The notes beneath the pieces were generated by a model. That model saw only the letters and a program-made list of their open reading frames with translations. It was not told the DNA's origin and ran no database searches. From Streptomyces sp. G-G2 (lineage in GTDB: Bacteria > Actinomycetota > Actinomycetes > Streptomycetales > Streptomycetaceae), in contig NZ_JASISO010000009.1 in NCBI RefSeq assembly GCF_030063135.1, positions 62,001 through 126,000 of the forward strand: a stretch of 64,000 nucleotides of DNA, written 5' to 3'. The translations under genes were made by a program, and so were the position numbers. The stretch's first letter is position 1. The number at the start of each line of letters is the position of its first letter. This document shows, one piece after another, positions 33,442 to 42,076 of the stretch.

Positions 33442-33792
33442 ATGACGGAGCCCAGCCCCACCACCCGTTCCCTCGATCACCCCACTCCCGCGGAGATCCG
33501 GCTGGAGAGCGTGCTGCATGCTCTCTCCGACCCGGTGCGGTTGTCTATCGTCCGGGAGTTGGCCGGCGGGAGTGGCGAACTGTCCTGCTCCTACTTCGCA
33601 TTGCCGGTCACCAAGTCGACGACCACCCACCACTTCCGCGTCCTGCGCGAGAGCGGTGTCGTCCGGCAGACCTACCGCGGCACCACCAAGCTCAACGATC
33701 TGCGCCGACACGACCTGGACGCGCTCTTCCCCGGCCTCCTCGACGGCATCCTGACCGCCGCCTCGGCCGAGGCCGACCGCACCGAGAGCTGA
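33442..33792 (+). CDS. ArsR-family winged-helix repressor
   Basis: This 116-aa protein is a single ArsR-type winged helix-turn-helix. IRLESVLHALSDPVRLSIVR opens the domain, the recognition helix is in TKSTTTHHFRVLRESGVVRQ, and RRHDLDALFPGLLDGIL forms the dimer helix. The classical metal site ELCVCDL is absent; one Cys remains in ELSCSYF near residue 50. It may therefore sense an organic electrophile or redox change rather than arsenic. GGAGGAG lies five bases before the ATG. A 21-bp operator in its promoter is repeated twice in front of the OYE gene 1.4 kb upstream, which makes that gene the probable target. A hairpin at 33810 ends the unit. Confidence 0.9.
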   Translation: MTEPSPTTRSLDHPTPAEIRLESVLHALSDPVRLSIVRELAGGSGELSCSYFALPVTKSTTTHHFRVLRESGVVRQTYRGTTKLNDLRRHDLDALFPGLLDGILTAASAEADRTES

Positions 33793-33809
33793 TCCGGAAA
33801 CCTGCCCGG

Positions 33810-33839
33810 GCGGCGCCGGGAACACCCCCTCGGCGCCGC
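33810..33839 (+). terminator. Terminator hairpin after the arsR-like gene
   Basis: GCGGCGCCG at 33810-33818 pairs perfectly with CGGCGCCGC at 33831-33839 around a 12-base loop, 18 bp after the stop codon. Confidence 0.6.
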
Positions 33840-34002
33840 TCCGCACCGCCGTGCGCGGCCGTCCATCCGGAGTCGGGCCCGGGGCCGGGGCCCTCCGGGG
33901 GTAGGCCGCCAGAGAGCCGCTCGCGGCCTTGGTCTATGCGCTCTGAACTGGTCTTTCGTCTGATTTGGACCTACGGTTGACCTCTGGGGAAAGGGGCACC
34001 TG

Positions 34003-34758
34003 ATGGACCGGAACATCCGCACCATCGACGACGTACTTCAGCTCATGGACGGCCTGTTCGCGCCGGAATCGGACCGCTGGACGGCCGGAGCGGCCGATTG
34101 GTGGGACGGGTTCTACGCGGACCGCGCCAAGCCCGTGCCGTTCTTCGTGGCGAAACCGGACGAGCACCTCGCCGAAGCCCTCGACCGGGGTCTGATCGCT
34201 CCCGGCCGCGCGCTCGAACTCGGCTGCGGCCCGGGCCGCAACGCCCTGCACCTCGCCTCACTCGGCTTCGAGGTGGACGCGGTCGACCTGTCCCCGGCGG
34301 CCCTCGCCTGGGCCGGGGACCGCGCCCGGGAGGCGGGCCTCGACGTCCGCTTCCACCACGGCGACATCTTCGACCGGCGCCACGCCGACTGGTCGGGCCC
34401 CTACGACCTGATCCTCGACTCGGGCTGCTTCCACCACGTGCCGCCCCACCGCCGGATCAGCTACCTCGACCTCCTCGACCGGGCCCTCGCGCCCGGCGGC
34501 CACTTCTCCCTCACCTGCTTCGCCGCCGGCGAGGCGGGCATGGGCTCCGAACTGTCCGACGCGGAGTTCTACGCGCACTCCCGCCTCCACGGAGGCCTCG
34601 CCTACACCCCGGAGTCCCTGCGAGCGGTCTTCGCCGACCTGACCGAGGTGGAGATCCGTCGGATGAACGACGAACCGCCCGAGTCCCTCCGCTTCGGTGA
34701 ACCCTTTCTCTGGACGGCCCTGTTCCGCCGGGACGAACAGCCTCCGGACCAGGCCTAG
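34003..34758 (+). CDS. Class I SAM-dependent methyltransferase
   Basis: This 251-aa enzyme carries the Rossmann SAM-binding motif I ALELGCGPGRNALHLA near residues 66-81, the acidic loop of motif II VDAVDLSPAALAWA and motif IV DLILDSGCFHHVPPHRR. The helical N-terminus (DVLQLMDGLFAPESDRWT) probably caps the substrate. The overall form resembles thiopurine/tellurite-type and ubiE-like small-molecule methyltransferases. Substrate is not predictable. GGGGAAAGGGG lies just before the ATG. The gene is convergent with the kinase-transporter fusion, and the two stop codons overlap in a shared CTAG at 34755-34758, leaving no space for a separate terminator. Confidence 0.87.
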   Translation: MDRNIRTIDDVLQLMDGLFAPESDRWTAGAADWWDGFYADRAKPVPFFVAKPDEHLAEALDRGLIAPGRALELGCGPGRNALHLASLGFEVDAVDLSPAALAWAGDRAREAGLDVRFHHGDIFDRRHADWSGPYDLILDSGCFHHVPPHRRISYLDLLDRALAPGGHFSLTCFAAGEAGMGSELSDAEFYAHSRLHGGLAYTPESLRAVFADLTEVEIRRMNDEPPESLRFGEPFLWTALFRRDEQPPDQA

Positions 34759-37319
34759 TTACGGGGACCCCGCGCGGAGTCCCCGGGCGCCCTGGCCGTG
34801 AGCAACAGGCCCGCGAGCAGGGCCGCGAGGAGCAGGCTGCCCGCCGCCCACCAGAGGGACGTGGTGTAGCCGTCGAGCAGTTGCTCCCTGATCGACGACG
34901 GGCGCGTGGTGCTCAGGCGGCTGCTGACCATGGTGGCGATCAACGCCCCGCCGACCGCCATGCCCAGCTGCTGGGCGGCGGTCACGGTCGCCGCGGTACC
35001 GCCTGAGTACCGCGGTGCGACCGCGGCGGTCGCGGTGGCGAAGACCGCCGTGAAGGCCGCGCCGGTACCGAGGCCGACGAGCAGCATCCCCGGCAGCAGC
35101 TGGATGACGTAGGCGCTGTCGGGCTTCAGGCCCGTCAGCAGCAGCATCCCCACGGCCGCCGCCACCAGGCCCGCCACGATCAGGACCCGGGGCGCCGTGT
35201 GGGGCAGCAGGCGGCCGGAGATCTGGGTGGCGCCGATGACCGCCGCGCCGACCAGGGGCAGGAGGGCCGTCCCGGCCCCGGCGGGGGAGTAGCCGAGGAG
35301 GTTCTGCAAGAAGAAGGTCAGGAGCGGGAACAGGGCGAGGAAGCCGACCCCCGCCACGAGCATCGTGACGAAGCTGCCGACGCGGTCGCGGTCCCTGATG
35401 GTGGACGCCGAGAGGAGTGAGCTCGACGCGCTCCGCTGCCATGCCGCGAAGGCCCCCAGCAGGACGGTGCCCAGGGCGAGCATGATCAGGGCCAGCGGGG
35501 CCCAGCCGTTCGACGCGGCCTGGTCGAGGCCGTAGACCGCGGCGGCGAGTCCGCCGGAGCCGAACAGCACGCCGAGCACGTCGAAGCGGGGGCCGTCGCG
35601 GTCCGCGCGGTCGTGCACCAGGGTGAGCGCGCCGATCAAGGCGATCACGGCGACGGGGACATTGGCGTACAGCGTCCAACGCCAGCTCAGGGTCTCGATG
35701 AGCCAGCCGCCCGCGAACAGCCCGAGTGATCCACCACCGGCGATGACCGCGGCGTAGACGCCGAAGGCCCTGGCGCGTTCCCTGGGGTCGGTGAAGCCGG
35801 TCGAGACCAAGGACAGCCCGGACGGAGTCAGCAGCGCGGCGAAGGCGCCTTGCAGCGCGCGGGCCCCGGTCAGGGTGGCGGAATCGCCCGCGGCGCCGCC
35901 GAGCACGGATGCCGCCGCGAACCCGGCCAGGCCGATCACCAGCGCCCGCTTGCGTCCCATGAGGTCCGCGAGGTGCCCGCCGAGCAGCAACAGCCCGCAG
36001 AGGGCGAGCGCGTAGGCGCCCACCACCGTGCGCAGGCCGTCGGACGGCAAGTGCATGTCGGCCTGCACGGACGGCATCGCCATGTTGAAGGTCGTCGTCT
36101 GCAGCAGCACCATCAGCTGGGCCAGCGCGATCACCACCAGCCCCCACCAGCGCCTGGGGTGCGGCGGCGCCGCGTCCTGGCTCAAGCCCGGGAGCGGGGT
36201 CGCGGACCAGGCCGTCACGGGCGCGCCCGGCGGCGGCCCGAACCCCTGCCCGGCGCCGTACTGGGCCGAGGCCGTCGGGGCGTAGGCGGGCGGCGGGGGC
36301 AGCGCGGGGGTGGACGACTGGGGCTGGTGGGACGCCGCCGCGACCCGGGGATCCAGCTGTGCGACGGGTGTCCCGGCGGAGGCCTGGGCGGGGATCCGCG
36401 CGGCGGTCTCCGCGGGAGAGGCCGGCGCGAAGTCCAGCAACTCTGCCGCGTGCCGCCCGAGTTGCGCTAGCACCGCGCCCGGAAGCCACTCCGCGGCCCG
36501 GTCCGTCGCCGTGCGCTCCGCCACCTCCCGGGGGCTGGGCCGCCGGGCCCGGTCCTTGTCCAGGCACGCGCGGACGAGATCGAGGAGCGCGTCCGGCACG
36601 CCGGTCAGGTCCGCCTCCTCCTCGGCGACCCGGAAGAGGTGCGCGTTCAGCCCGGTGTCCGTCGCGCCGAAGAGGAGCCGTCCCGTGGCGGCGTAGACGA
36701 GGACGGCGCCCAGGCAGAACACGTCGCTGGCGGGGGTGAGTTCGAGGCCGCGGACCTGTTCCGGCGACATGAAGCCGGGTGAGCCGATCAGCATCCCGGT
36801 GCTGGTGTGCAGGCTGTCCCCGGCGAGGCTGTCCATCGCCCGGGCGATTCCGAAGTCGATGACCCGGGGGCCGTCGACGGTGACGAGGACGTTCGACGGC
36901 TTGAGGTCGCGGTGGATCAGGCCCGCCTCGTGCACGGCCTGGAGGGCGAGGGCGAGCCGGTTGGCGAGGGTGTGCACGGAGTCCTCGGGCAGCGGCCCGT
37001 AGTCCTTGGCGACCACGGTGGTCAGATCCGGCCCCGGGATGTACTGCGTCGCCACCCACGGCACGGCCGCGTCGGGGTCGGCGTCGAGCACGGCCGCCGT
37101 CCAACTCCCGCCCACCCGCCGCGCGGCGGCCACCTCGCGGGCGAAGCGCCTGCGGAACTCGGGATGTCCGGCGTACTCGGCCTGGACGACCTTCACGGCA
37201 ACGGTACGTCCGCCCTCGGAGCGGCCCAGGTACACCAGGCCCATCCCGCCCGCGCCGAGCCGGGCGATCAGTCGGTACGGGCCTATGCGGGTCGGGTCTG
37301 CGGCAATCAGCTGGTCCAC
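34755..37319 (-). CDS. Ser/Thr protein kinase fused to a 14-helix MFS drug exporter
   Basis: One uninterrupted 854-aa frame joins two families. Residues about 10-265 are a Hanks-type kinase with a glycine loop ARLGAGGMGLVYLG, the catalytic Lys in TVAVKVV, HRDLKPSN and DFGIAR, followed by the activation-segment motif GSPGFMSPEQVRG. A Pro/Ala-rich linker (about 265-385) follows. The rest is a DHA2-type major facilitator: FNMAMPSVQADMHLPSDGLR, GGHLADLMGRKRALV and RALQGAFAALLTPSGLSLV are signature motifs. The start is taken as GTG 37319, where TATCTT seven bases upstream would give a leaderless transcript; an ATG at 37361 is possible, but its codons are atypical. The kinase could phosphorylate its own transporter. 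It lies 98 bp after the FprA-like gene. Confidence 0.88.
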   Translation of the reverse strand: MDQLIAADPTRIGPYRLIARLGAGGMGLVYLGRSEGGRTVAVKVVQAEYAGHPEFRRRFAREVAAARRVGGSWTAAVLDADPDAAVPWVATQYIPGPDLTTVVAKDYGPLPEDSVHTLANRLALALQAVHEAGLIHRDLKPSNVLVTVDGPRVIDFGIARAMDSLAGDSLHTSTGMLIGSPGFMSPEQVRGLELTPASDVFCLGAVLVYAATGRLLFGATDTGLNAHLFRVAEEEADLTGVPDALLDLVRACLDKDRARRPSPREVAERTATDRAAEWLPGAVLAQLGRHAAELLDFAPASPAETAARIPAQASAGTPVAQLDPRVAAASHQPQSSTPALPPPPAYAPTASAQYGAGQGFGPPPGAPVTAWSATPLPGLSQDAAPPHPRRWWGLVVIALAQLMVLLQTTTFNMAMPSVQADMHLPSDGLRTVVGAYALALCGLLLLGGHLADLMGRKRALVIGLAGFAAASVLGGAAGDSATLTGARALQGAFAALLTPSGLSLVSTGFTDPRERARAFGVYAAVIAGGGSLGLFAGGWLIETLSWRWTLYANVPVAVIALIGALTLVHDRADRDGPRFDVLGVLFGSGGLAAAVYGLDQAASNGWAPLALIMLALGTVLLGAFAAWQRSASSSLLSASTIRDRDRVGSFVTMLVAGVGFLALFPLLTFFLQNLLGYSPAGAGTALLPLVGAAVIGATQISGRLLPHTAPRVLIVAGLVAAAVGMLLLTGLKPDSAYVIQLLPGMLLVGLGTGAAFTAVFATATAAVAPRYSGGTAATVTAAQQLGMAVGGALIATMVSSRLSTTRPSSIREQLLDGYTTSLWWAAGSLLLAALLAGLLLTARAPGDSARGPRN

Positions 37320-37417
37320 GGGGAGAAAGATAGTCCAACTCTCCAACGGGGGAGAGCCCATGGGGCGATTCCCGTGCCGCACCCCGCTGACGCGGTACCG
37401 GCCGCCGTGGCCGGAGG

Positions 37418-38839
37418 TCAGCCGGACGCCCCCGGCGCATCGGCCGCGTCGGGCGGCGCGGACGCCCGGAGCAGGCCCGGCCAGTCCGGGATCTTGACCG
37501 ACCGGCGGCCCAGGGACCGGCCCAGATCCACCTCCGCCGACTCGATCGCCAGCCAGCCGGGCCACAGCACCGGCCGCAGGCCCGCCGCGCGCAGCGCGTC
37601 CAGGGGATCTCCGGGCAGCTCGCGCCGGGCCAGCGCCGCCGCGTCCTGGAGCAGCGAGGACGCGCTCTCCTTGGCGCAGGGCCGGTTGGTGCCGATCACC
37701 CCGGTCGGCCCGCGTTTGATCCAGCCCGCCACGTACTCGCCGACCGAGGCCCGGCCCCCGCGCAGCACCCGGCCCGCCGCGTGCGGGACCGTACCGCGCG
37801 CCGGGTCGAAGGGCAGGCCGGGGAGCGGTACGCCCTGGTACCCCACCGACCGCAGCACGAGCTGCGCCTCGAGGTCCTCGTAGGTGCCGGTGCCGGACAC
37901 CCCGCCCCGGCCGTCCGGGCCGGTGCGTTCGAAGCGCACCGCCCTGACGTGCCCGTCCGCCCCGCCCAGCACTTCCACGGGCCGCAGGAAGAACCGCAGC
38001 GTGATCCGCCGGGCCGGTGCGCCGTCCCCGGTGCGCTCCCCGGCCGCGCTCCCGCTCCCGGGGCGCGCCGCCCACTCCCGCAGCACCTCCACGTTGCGCC
38101 GGTTCGCGGCGGGCAGCCCGGCCGCACCGCCCGGATCGGCGTAAGCCGGGTCCAGCGCCAGCTCGGCCGGGTCCACCGCGGTGTCCACCCCGGGCAGGGC
38201 GCCCAGCTCACGGAGTTCCTTGGTGGTGAACTTGGCCTGCGAGGGGCCGCGCCGGGCCACCATCGCCACCTCGCGCACCCCGCTCTGCGCCAGCGCCCCG
38301 AGCGCGGGCTGCGGCAGGTCGGTGGGCCGCAGCTCCGCCACGCCCCGGGCCAGGATCCGGGTCACGTCCACCGCGACGTTCCCCGCCCCGATCACGACCG
38401 CGGACCGCACCCCGTCGAGCCCGAAGGCCTCCCCGGCCGCGTCGGGATGCGCGCTGTACCAGGAGACGAAGGCGGTCGCGGAGCGCACCCCGGCCAGCTC
38501 CTCGCCGGGGATCCCCAGCATCCGGTCCCGGGCGGCGCCCACGCAGTACACCACCGCGTGGTACAGCTCCAGCAGCCGCCCGGTGGTCAGCCGCTCCCCG
38601 CCCACCTCGACGTTCCCGATGAAGCGGATCCGCTCGTCCTCCAGTACGGTCCGCAGACTGCCCTGCAGCGATTTGATCTTCTCGTGGTCGGGGGCCACCC
38701 CGTAGCGCACCAGCCCGTACGGGCACGGCAGCCGGTCCAGTACGTCGACCAGCACGCCCGGCACCTCGCGCTGCTGCACCAGGTTCTGTGCGGCGTAGAC
38801 CCCGCTCGGGCCCGAACCGACCACGGCGATACGAAGCAC
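37418..38839 (-). CDS. fprA: FprA-type NADPH-ferredoxin/adrenodoxin reductase
   Basis: This 473-aa flavoprotein transfers electrons from NADPH to ferredoxins, which then feed cytochromes P450 and other oxygenases. The FAD motif is IAVVGSGPSGVYAAQNL at the N-terminus, PCPYGLVRYGVAPDHEKIK is the adrenodoxin reductase signature, and the NADP motif is VVIGAGNVAVDVTRILA. PVEVLGG, LVLRSVGYQG and the C-terminal GWIKRGPTGVIGTN complete the pattern. The start is GTG 38839 with AAGGAGA six bases upstream. The kinase-transporter gene lies downstream on the same strand. In bacteria lacking a dedicated reductase, such enzymes can also serve nitric oxide synthase; that link here is speculation. Confidence 0.92.
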   Translation of the reverse strand: MLRIAVVGSGPSGVYAAQNLVQQREVPGVLVDVLDRLPCPYGLVRYGVAPDHEKIKSLQGSLRTVLEDERIRFIGNVEVGGERLTTGRLLELYHAVVYCVGAARDRMLGIPGEELAGVRSATAFVSWYSAHPDAAGEAFGLDGVRSAVVIGAGNVAVDVTRILARGVAELRPTDLPQPALGALAQSGVREVAMVARRGPSQAKFTTKELRELGALPGVDTAVDPAELALDPAYADPGGAAGLPAANRRNVEVLREWAARPGSGSAAGERTGDGAPARRITLRFFLRPVEVLGGADGHVRAVRFERTGPDGRGGVSGTGTYEDLEAQLVLRSVGYQGVPLPGLPFDPARGTVPHAAGRVLRGGRASVGEYVAGWIKRGPTGVIGTNRPCAKESASSLLQDAAALARRELPGDPLDALRAAGLRPVLWPGWLAIESAEVDLGRSLGRRSVKIPDWPGLLRASAPPDAADAPGASG

Positions 38840-38891
38840 GGAGGGTCTCCTTCCGCAGAGGATCCCAGCATCGCACCGCCGACCCGGACCG

Positions 38892-39379
38892 TCAGCCCAT
38901 CGCGCGCATCCGGCTGATCTCGGCGCTCCGCTGGGCCACGACCTCGTTCGCCATCTCCTCCACCGCCGCGTTGTTCCCCCCGGCCAGGGCCTCGCCCGCC
39001 CTTTTCACGGCCCCTCGTGGTGGGCGGTCATCAGGCGCAGGAAGAGCCGGTCGACGTCGGCGCCGCGGGCCTCGCCCAGCTCCCTGAGCTGCTCGGGGGT
39101 GGCCATGCCCGGCATCTGCCGCGCCCCGGGTCCGGCCGCGGCGGAGCCGTGGTCGTGGGCCCCGGAGCCGCCCGTCGCCGCGCCCCCGCTCGCGGTCCCC
39201 TTCCCGCTCTCCGTCCCGCCCTGCGCTTCCGGGTGCCTGGCCAGCCAGCTCTCCGTGACCGCGATCTCCGGCCGCTGCGCCGCCGTGATCCGCTCGGCGA
39301 GCCGTTTGACCGGTTCGGCGGCGGCGCGTTCCGGGGCCGGCGCGCTCATCGTCAGCGCCTGCCGGTGGCGGTCGGTCAT
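38892..39379 (-). pseudogene. Frameshifted, 5'-truncated DUF305-family gene
   Basis: The frame MTDRHRQALTMSAPAPERAA matches the middle of DUF305 proteins, and LFLRLMTAHHEG begins their second copper/His-rich repeat. It then stops at 39005. Skipping one base near 39010 opens AVKRAGEALAGGNNAAVEEM and continues to a natural end at 38892, so a single G appears to be missing from a GGGG run. The signal peptide and the first repeat are absent, because unrelated sequence begins above 39379. It cannot make a normal product as read. A sequencing error could explain the frameshift but not the missing 5' end. Confidence 0.8.
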
Positions 39380-39422
39380 CCGTCGTCCTGCCGTCGAAGG
39401 ACCTCGCCGCCGGGGCCTACGG

Positions 39423-39503
39423 CTCGACGACTGGCGCACCGAGAGCGCCAAGTGGGTCTGGACGGACCGGTTGAACGTCCAGTCGCAGGCCGCCTACCGC
39501 TGA
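39423..39503 (+). pseudogene. Orphan 3' coding fragment beside the DUF305 remnant
   Basis: The 26-codon frame LDDWRTESAKWVWTDRLN, followed by VQSQAAYR and a TGA, has strict third-position GC and reads like the end of a real protein. Upstream the frame runs antisense into the DUF305 remnant. It is probably the tail of a gene whose body was lost in the same rearrangement. I do not recognise the family. Confidence 0.45.
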
Positions 39504-39544
39504 GTCGCGCCGGTCCATGCGCGGGGCCCCCTGGGCCTGAGGGC

Positions 39545-40186
39545 CTAGCGAAACGTTCCGTCGGGCGGCCCGCAGTCCGGCGGAACCCCCAGCTCCCACT
39601 CCAGCCCGTACCGCTGGAACAGCTCCGCCCGCAGCCGGGGCGCGGCCATCGGCGCGCCCGGCAGCACCACGGCGAACACCGCCCCCATCAGCAGGGCCCG
39701 CAGCAGCGGGTAGTCCCGCTCCGGGTCCACCTCCGGATCGCCCGCCCCGTACCGGGCCACCGCCTCCCGCAGCAGCTCCGCCAGCCGCCGCTGCTCCGGG
39801 CACTGCACGAACCCCTCGTTCGAGAGGATGCCCGCCATGTGCGTCCGCATCAGCAGCGGATGCTGGAGCCCCAGCCCCAGGACGGCGTCGATCGCCCGGG
39901 CCAGCAGCTCCCGCCCGGCCCGCGCGCCGGTGGGCTTCGGTTCGCGCTCCAGCGCCTCGTCCAGGGCCTGGTGCATCAGCCGGTGCACGGCCGACTGCAG
40001 CAGTTCCCGCTTGCCCGGGAAGTAGTACGAGATCAGGCCGCGGGCGGCGCCGGCCCGGTCCGCGATGTCCCCGAGGGTGGTGGCTTCGTAACCGCGTTCG
40101 CCGACGAGTTCGGCCGTGGCCTGCAGCAGCCGTTCCCGGGAACGTCTGCGCAATTCTTCATTGACCGATGGGCTGCGCGGGACCAT
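39545..40186 (-). CDS. TetR/AcrR-family transcriptional regulator
   Basis: This 213-aa repressor has the TetR helix-turn-helix RLLQATAELVGERGYEATTL, then GLISYYFPGKRELLQSAVHR. A C-terminal all-helical ligand domain follows (THMAGILSNEGFVQCPEQRR, LLRALLMGAVFAVVLPG). The ATG at 40186 has AGGAG five bases upstream; the open frame extends further but covers the operator. A 19-bp palindrome at 40200-40218 overlaps the likely transcription start (a TATATT -10 element is on the same strand just upstream), which indicates autorepression. The 5' part of its promoter overlaps the end of the PAP2 gene upstream on the same strand. Ligand is unknown. Confidence 0.9.
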   Translation of the reverse strand: MVPRSPSVNEELRRRSRERLLQATAELVGERGYEATTLGDIADRAGAARGLISYYFPGKRELLQSAVHRLMHQALDEALEREPKPTGARAGRELLARAIDAVLGLGLQHPLLMRTHMAGILSNEGFVQCPEQRRLAELLREAVARYGAGDPEVDPERDYPLLRALLMGAVFAVVLPGAPMAAPRLRAELFQRYGLEWELGVPPDCGPPDGTFR

Positions 40187-40199
40187 GCTTGCTCCTGCG

Positions 40200-40218
40200 T
40201 TGACTGGCTCCCGGCCAA
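40200..40218. promoter_or_regulatory. Autoregulatory TetR operator
   Basis: A 19-bp imperfect dyad of the form TTGRCYGG-N3-CCRGYCAA lies 14 bp before the TetR start. On the minus strand TATATT, a good -10 hexamer, directly precedes it, so a bound repressor would sit on the transcription start. Confidence 0.7.
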
Positions 40219-40223
40219 TATAC

Positions 40224-40952
40224 TCAGCGCGCGGAATCGTTGGTGGTGGGCGACGCGGGGGATCGCCCACCACCGGCCGTTCCGGAGGGCGCGAGCCCTC
40301 CTCCCGCTCCGCCGGCGCGGCCCACCGCGCCGATCGTGAAGGCCGCCAGGGCCGCGCCCAGCAGCCAGCCGCCCGCCACGTCCGACAGCCAGTGGACGCC
40401 CAGGTACACCCGGGTGAAGCCGACCCCGGCCACGGACACGAGCGCCGCCGCCCACGCCGCCGCCCGGACCGCCCGCGAGCGGGGGGCCAGCCACAGCAGC
40501 AGCCCGCAGACCACCGTCGCCGTCAGCGCATGCCCCGAGGGGTAGGCCGCGAAGTGCCCCGAATCCACCGGATCCGGCCACACCGGCCGCGTACGCCCCA
40601 CCGCCGCCTTCAGCCCCTGCTGCACCGCCGCCGCCACGAGCACGGCCGCGGCGCACCACCACGCGCGCACCCGTTCACCGCGCCGCCACAGCCACAGGCA
40701 CGCGAGGGCGGTCAGCGCACGCATCGTCCAGGGGTCCCAGACCCAGTCGCTGAGGAACCGCACCGCCCCGGTGACCCCCGGATGCCCGACCGCGTAACCG
40801 TGCAGCCCCCGGGCGACCCGGCCGTCGAGGGAGAGCAGCGGTGACCAGTCCACCACCACCAGAGCGGTCAGCGCGGCGGCGAGCAGCACGCACACGCCCC
40901 CGATGAGGGTCCCGGTCCTGCTGCTGGACCTTCGTTCACGATCGCCGGTCAT
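40224..40952 (-). CDS. PAP2-family membrane phosphatase
   Basis: This 242-aa protein is a classical type 2 phosphatidic acid phosphatase with about six membrane helices. All three active-site blocks are intact: KAAVGRTRP (KxxxxxxRP), YPSGHALTATVV (PSGH) and TRVYLGVHWLSDVAGG (SRxxxxxHxxxD, with Thr in the first place). It would remove phosphate from lipid phosphates such as phosphatidate or undecaprenyl diphosphate on the outer membrane face. The C-terminal 35 residues are Gly/Ala-rich and lie over the promoter of the TetR gene downstream. It differs from the PAP2_3-type copy near 13 kb in both motifs and length. Confidence 0.9.
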   Translation of the reverse strand: MTGDRERRSSSRTGTLIGGVCVLLAAALTALVVVDWSPLLSLDGRVARGLHGYAVGHPGVTGAVRFLSDWVWDPWTMRALTALACLWLWRRGERVRAWWCAAAVLVAAAVQQGLKAAVGRTRPVWPDPVDSGHFAAYPSGHALTATVVCGLLLWLAPRSRAVRAAAWAAALVSVAGVGFTRVYLGVHWLSDVAGGWLLGAALAAFTIGAVGRAGGAGGGLAPSGTAGGGRSPASPTTNDSAR

Positions 40953-40983
40953 CCGCCGATCCTCGCACCGATGGCCCCGGAGG

Positions 40984-41922
40984 CTACGTCAGCGCGCTGA
41001 GCCCCGGTACGAGCGCCACCAGCAGCGGAACCGCCGGCACCAGCGCGGCCAGCGCGGTCAGCCGCAGTCTGCGTACGGGGGAGAGCCGGGGCGCGGCCGT
41101 GAGCAGCCGCCGCACCCGCAGCGGCACATGGGCCTGCGGGGCGGGGCAGGGTCCGAACACCCCGCGGTCCTCGTTGAGCCCGACCAGGGCCAGGGCCACG
41201 GTGAGCCGCCCGTAGCGCCGCGAAGCCACGTCGTCGGCCGCCAGCTCGACCAGCCGGTGCATCTCCGCCTCGAACGCTGCGAACACCGGGACCTGCGGGA
41301 ACCCGCTGGACAGGGCGCGTGAGCAGTGCAGCAGCCAGTCGTGCCGGGCCACCGCGTGACCCCGCTCGTGCGCCAGTACGGCGTCCAGCTGCTGCCCCTT
41401 GAGGCGGCCGAGCGCCCCCGTGGTGACCACCAGCTGGGGCGCCGTGCCCGCCAGCCACCACGCATCGGGGCGCCGCCCCTCCAGGACGACGAGCCGGCCG
41501 CTGTCGGGCTCCTCCCCGGGCAGCAGCGGAGCCCGCACCCGCAGTTCCGCCCGCGCGGCCCGCCTGCGCGAGCGGGCCCGTAGCACCTCGACGGTCAGCA
41601 TGGCCCCCGTCCACACCGCGCCGCCCGCGAGCGCCAGCGCGGTCCCGGTGGCCCAGGGGCCGCCGCCCCCGCCCAGCCCGTACGCGTCCACGACCCCGCG
41701 CGGCGCGGCCGAGAAGAGCGGGCCGCGCACCGCCAGCCAGGCGGCGGCCGCGCTGAGCAGCATCGACAGGGCCAGGCACAGGAGCACCGCGGCCACCACG
41801 CACTGCCACACCCACAGCGCCACCACGGGCTCGCGCTCGGGCCACTCGGCACGGGCCAGCAGTCGGGGGGCGAGGAGGGAGGTCAGGGCGCCGAGGAGCA
41901 GGAGAACGCCGGGGACCATCAT
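40984..41922 (-). CDS. M56-family (BlaR1-like) membrane zinc peptidase
   Basis: This 312-aa protein has two N-terminal membrane helices, a third helix pair near residue 100, and a cytoplasmic peptidase domain with the zinc motif HERGH in DAVLAHERGHAVARHDWLLH, plus a downstream acidic ligand region VELAADDVASRRYG. It lacks the C-terminal penicillin-sensor domain of BlaR1. Such proteins usually cleave a BlaI/MecI-type repressor, but no blaI gene is adjacent here. I place the start at ATG 41922. TAAAAT lies seven bases upstream and would give a leaderless mRNA; ATG 41931 is an alternative. The DUF5134 gene is upstream on the same strand, a frequent pairing in Streptomyces. Confidence 0.85.
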   Translation of the reverse strand: MMVPGVLLLLGALTSLLAPRLLARAEWPEREPVVALWVWQCVVAAVLLCLALSMLLSAAAAWLAVRGPLFSAAPRGVVDAYGLGGGGGPWATGTALALAGGAVWTGAMLTVEVLRARSRRRAARAELRVRAPLLPGEEPDSGRLVVLEGRRPDAWWLAGTAPQLVVTTGALGRLKGQQLDAVLAHERGHAVARHDWLLHCSRALSSGFPQVPVFAAFEAEMHRLVELAADDVASRRYGRLTVALALVGLNEDRGVFGPCPAPQAHVPLRVRRLLTAAPRLSPVRRLRLTALAALVPAVPLLVALVPGLSALT

Positions 41923-42076
41923 GGGCCGCATTTTATGAGGGCGGAGCTACCGCGGGGTATGGCCCCCGCCCATTGGTGACGCACGACACGTCCCCCGGCG
42001 CCACGACCACCACCGCACGCACGACACGTCCCCCGGCCCCACGACCGCCGCCGCCGGGGCACGGCCGGGGCGCGCC

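Noticed and set aside
37362..38075. Extension of the kinase-transporter frame upstream over the reductase gene
   Set aside because: It is a shadow of the FprA-like gene on the same strand, with no kinase-related sequence before about 37319.
28574..38839. Idea that the FprA-type reductase and nitric oxide synthase form one system
   Set aside because: They are 11 kb apart with unrelated genes between them. FprA is a general reductase, so a specific pairing is not supported by the sequence.
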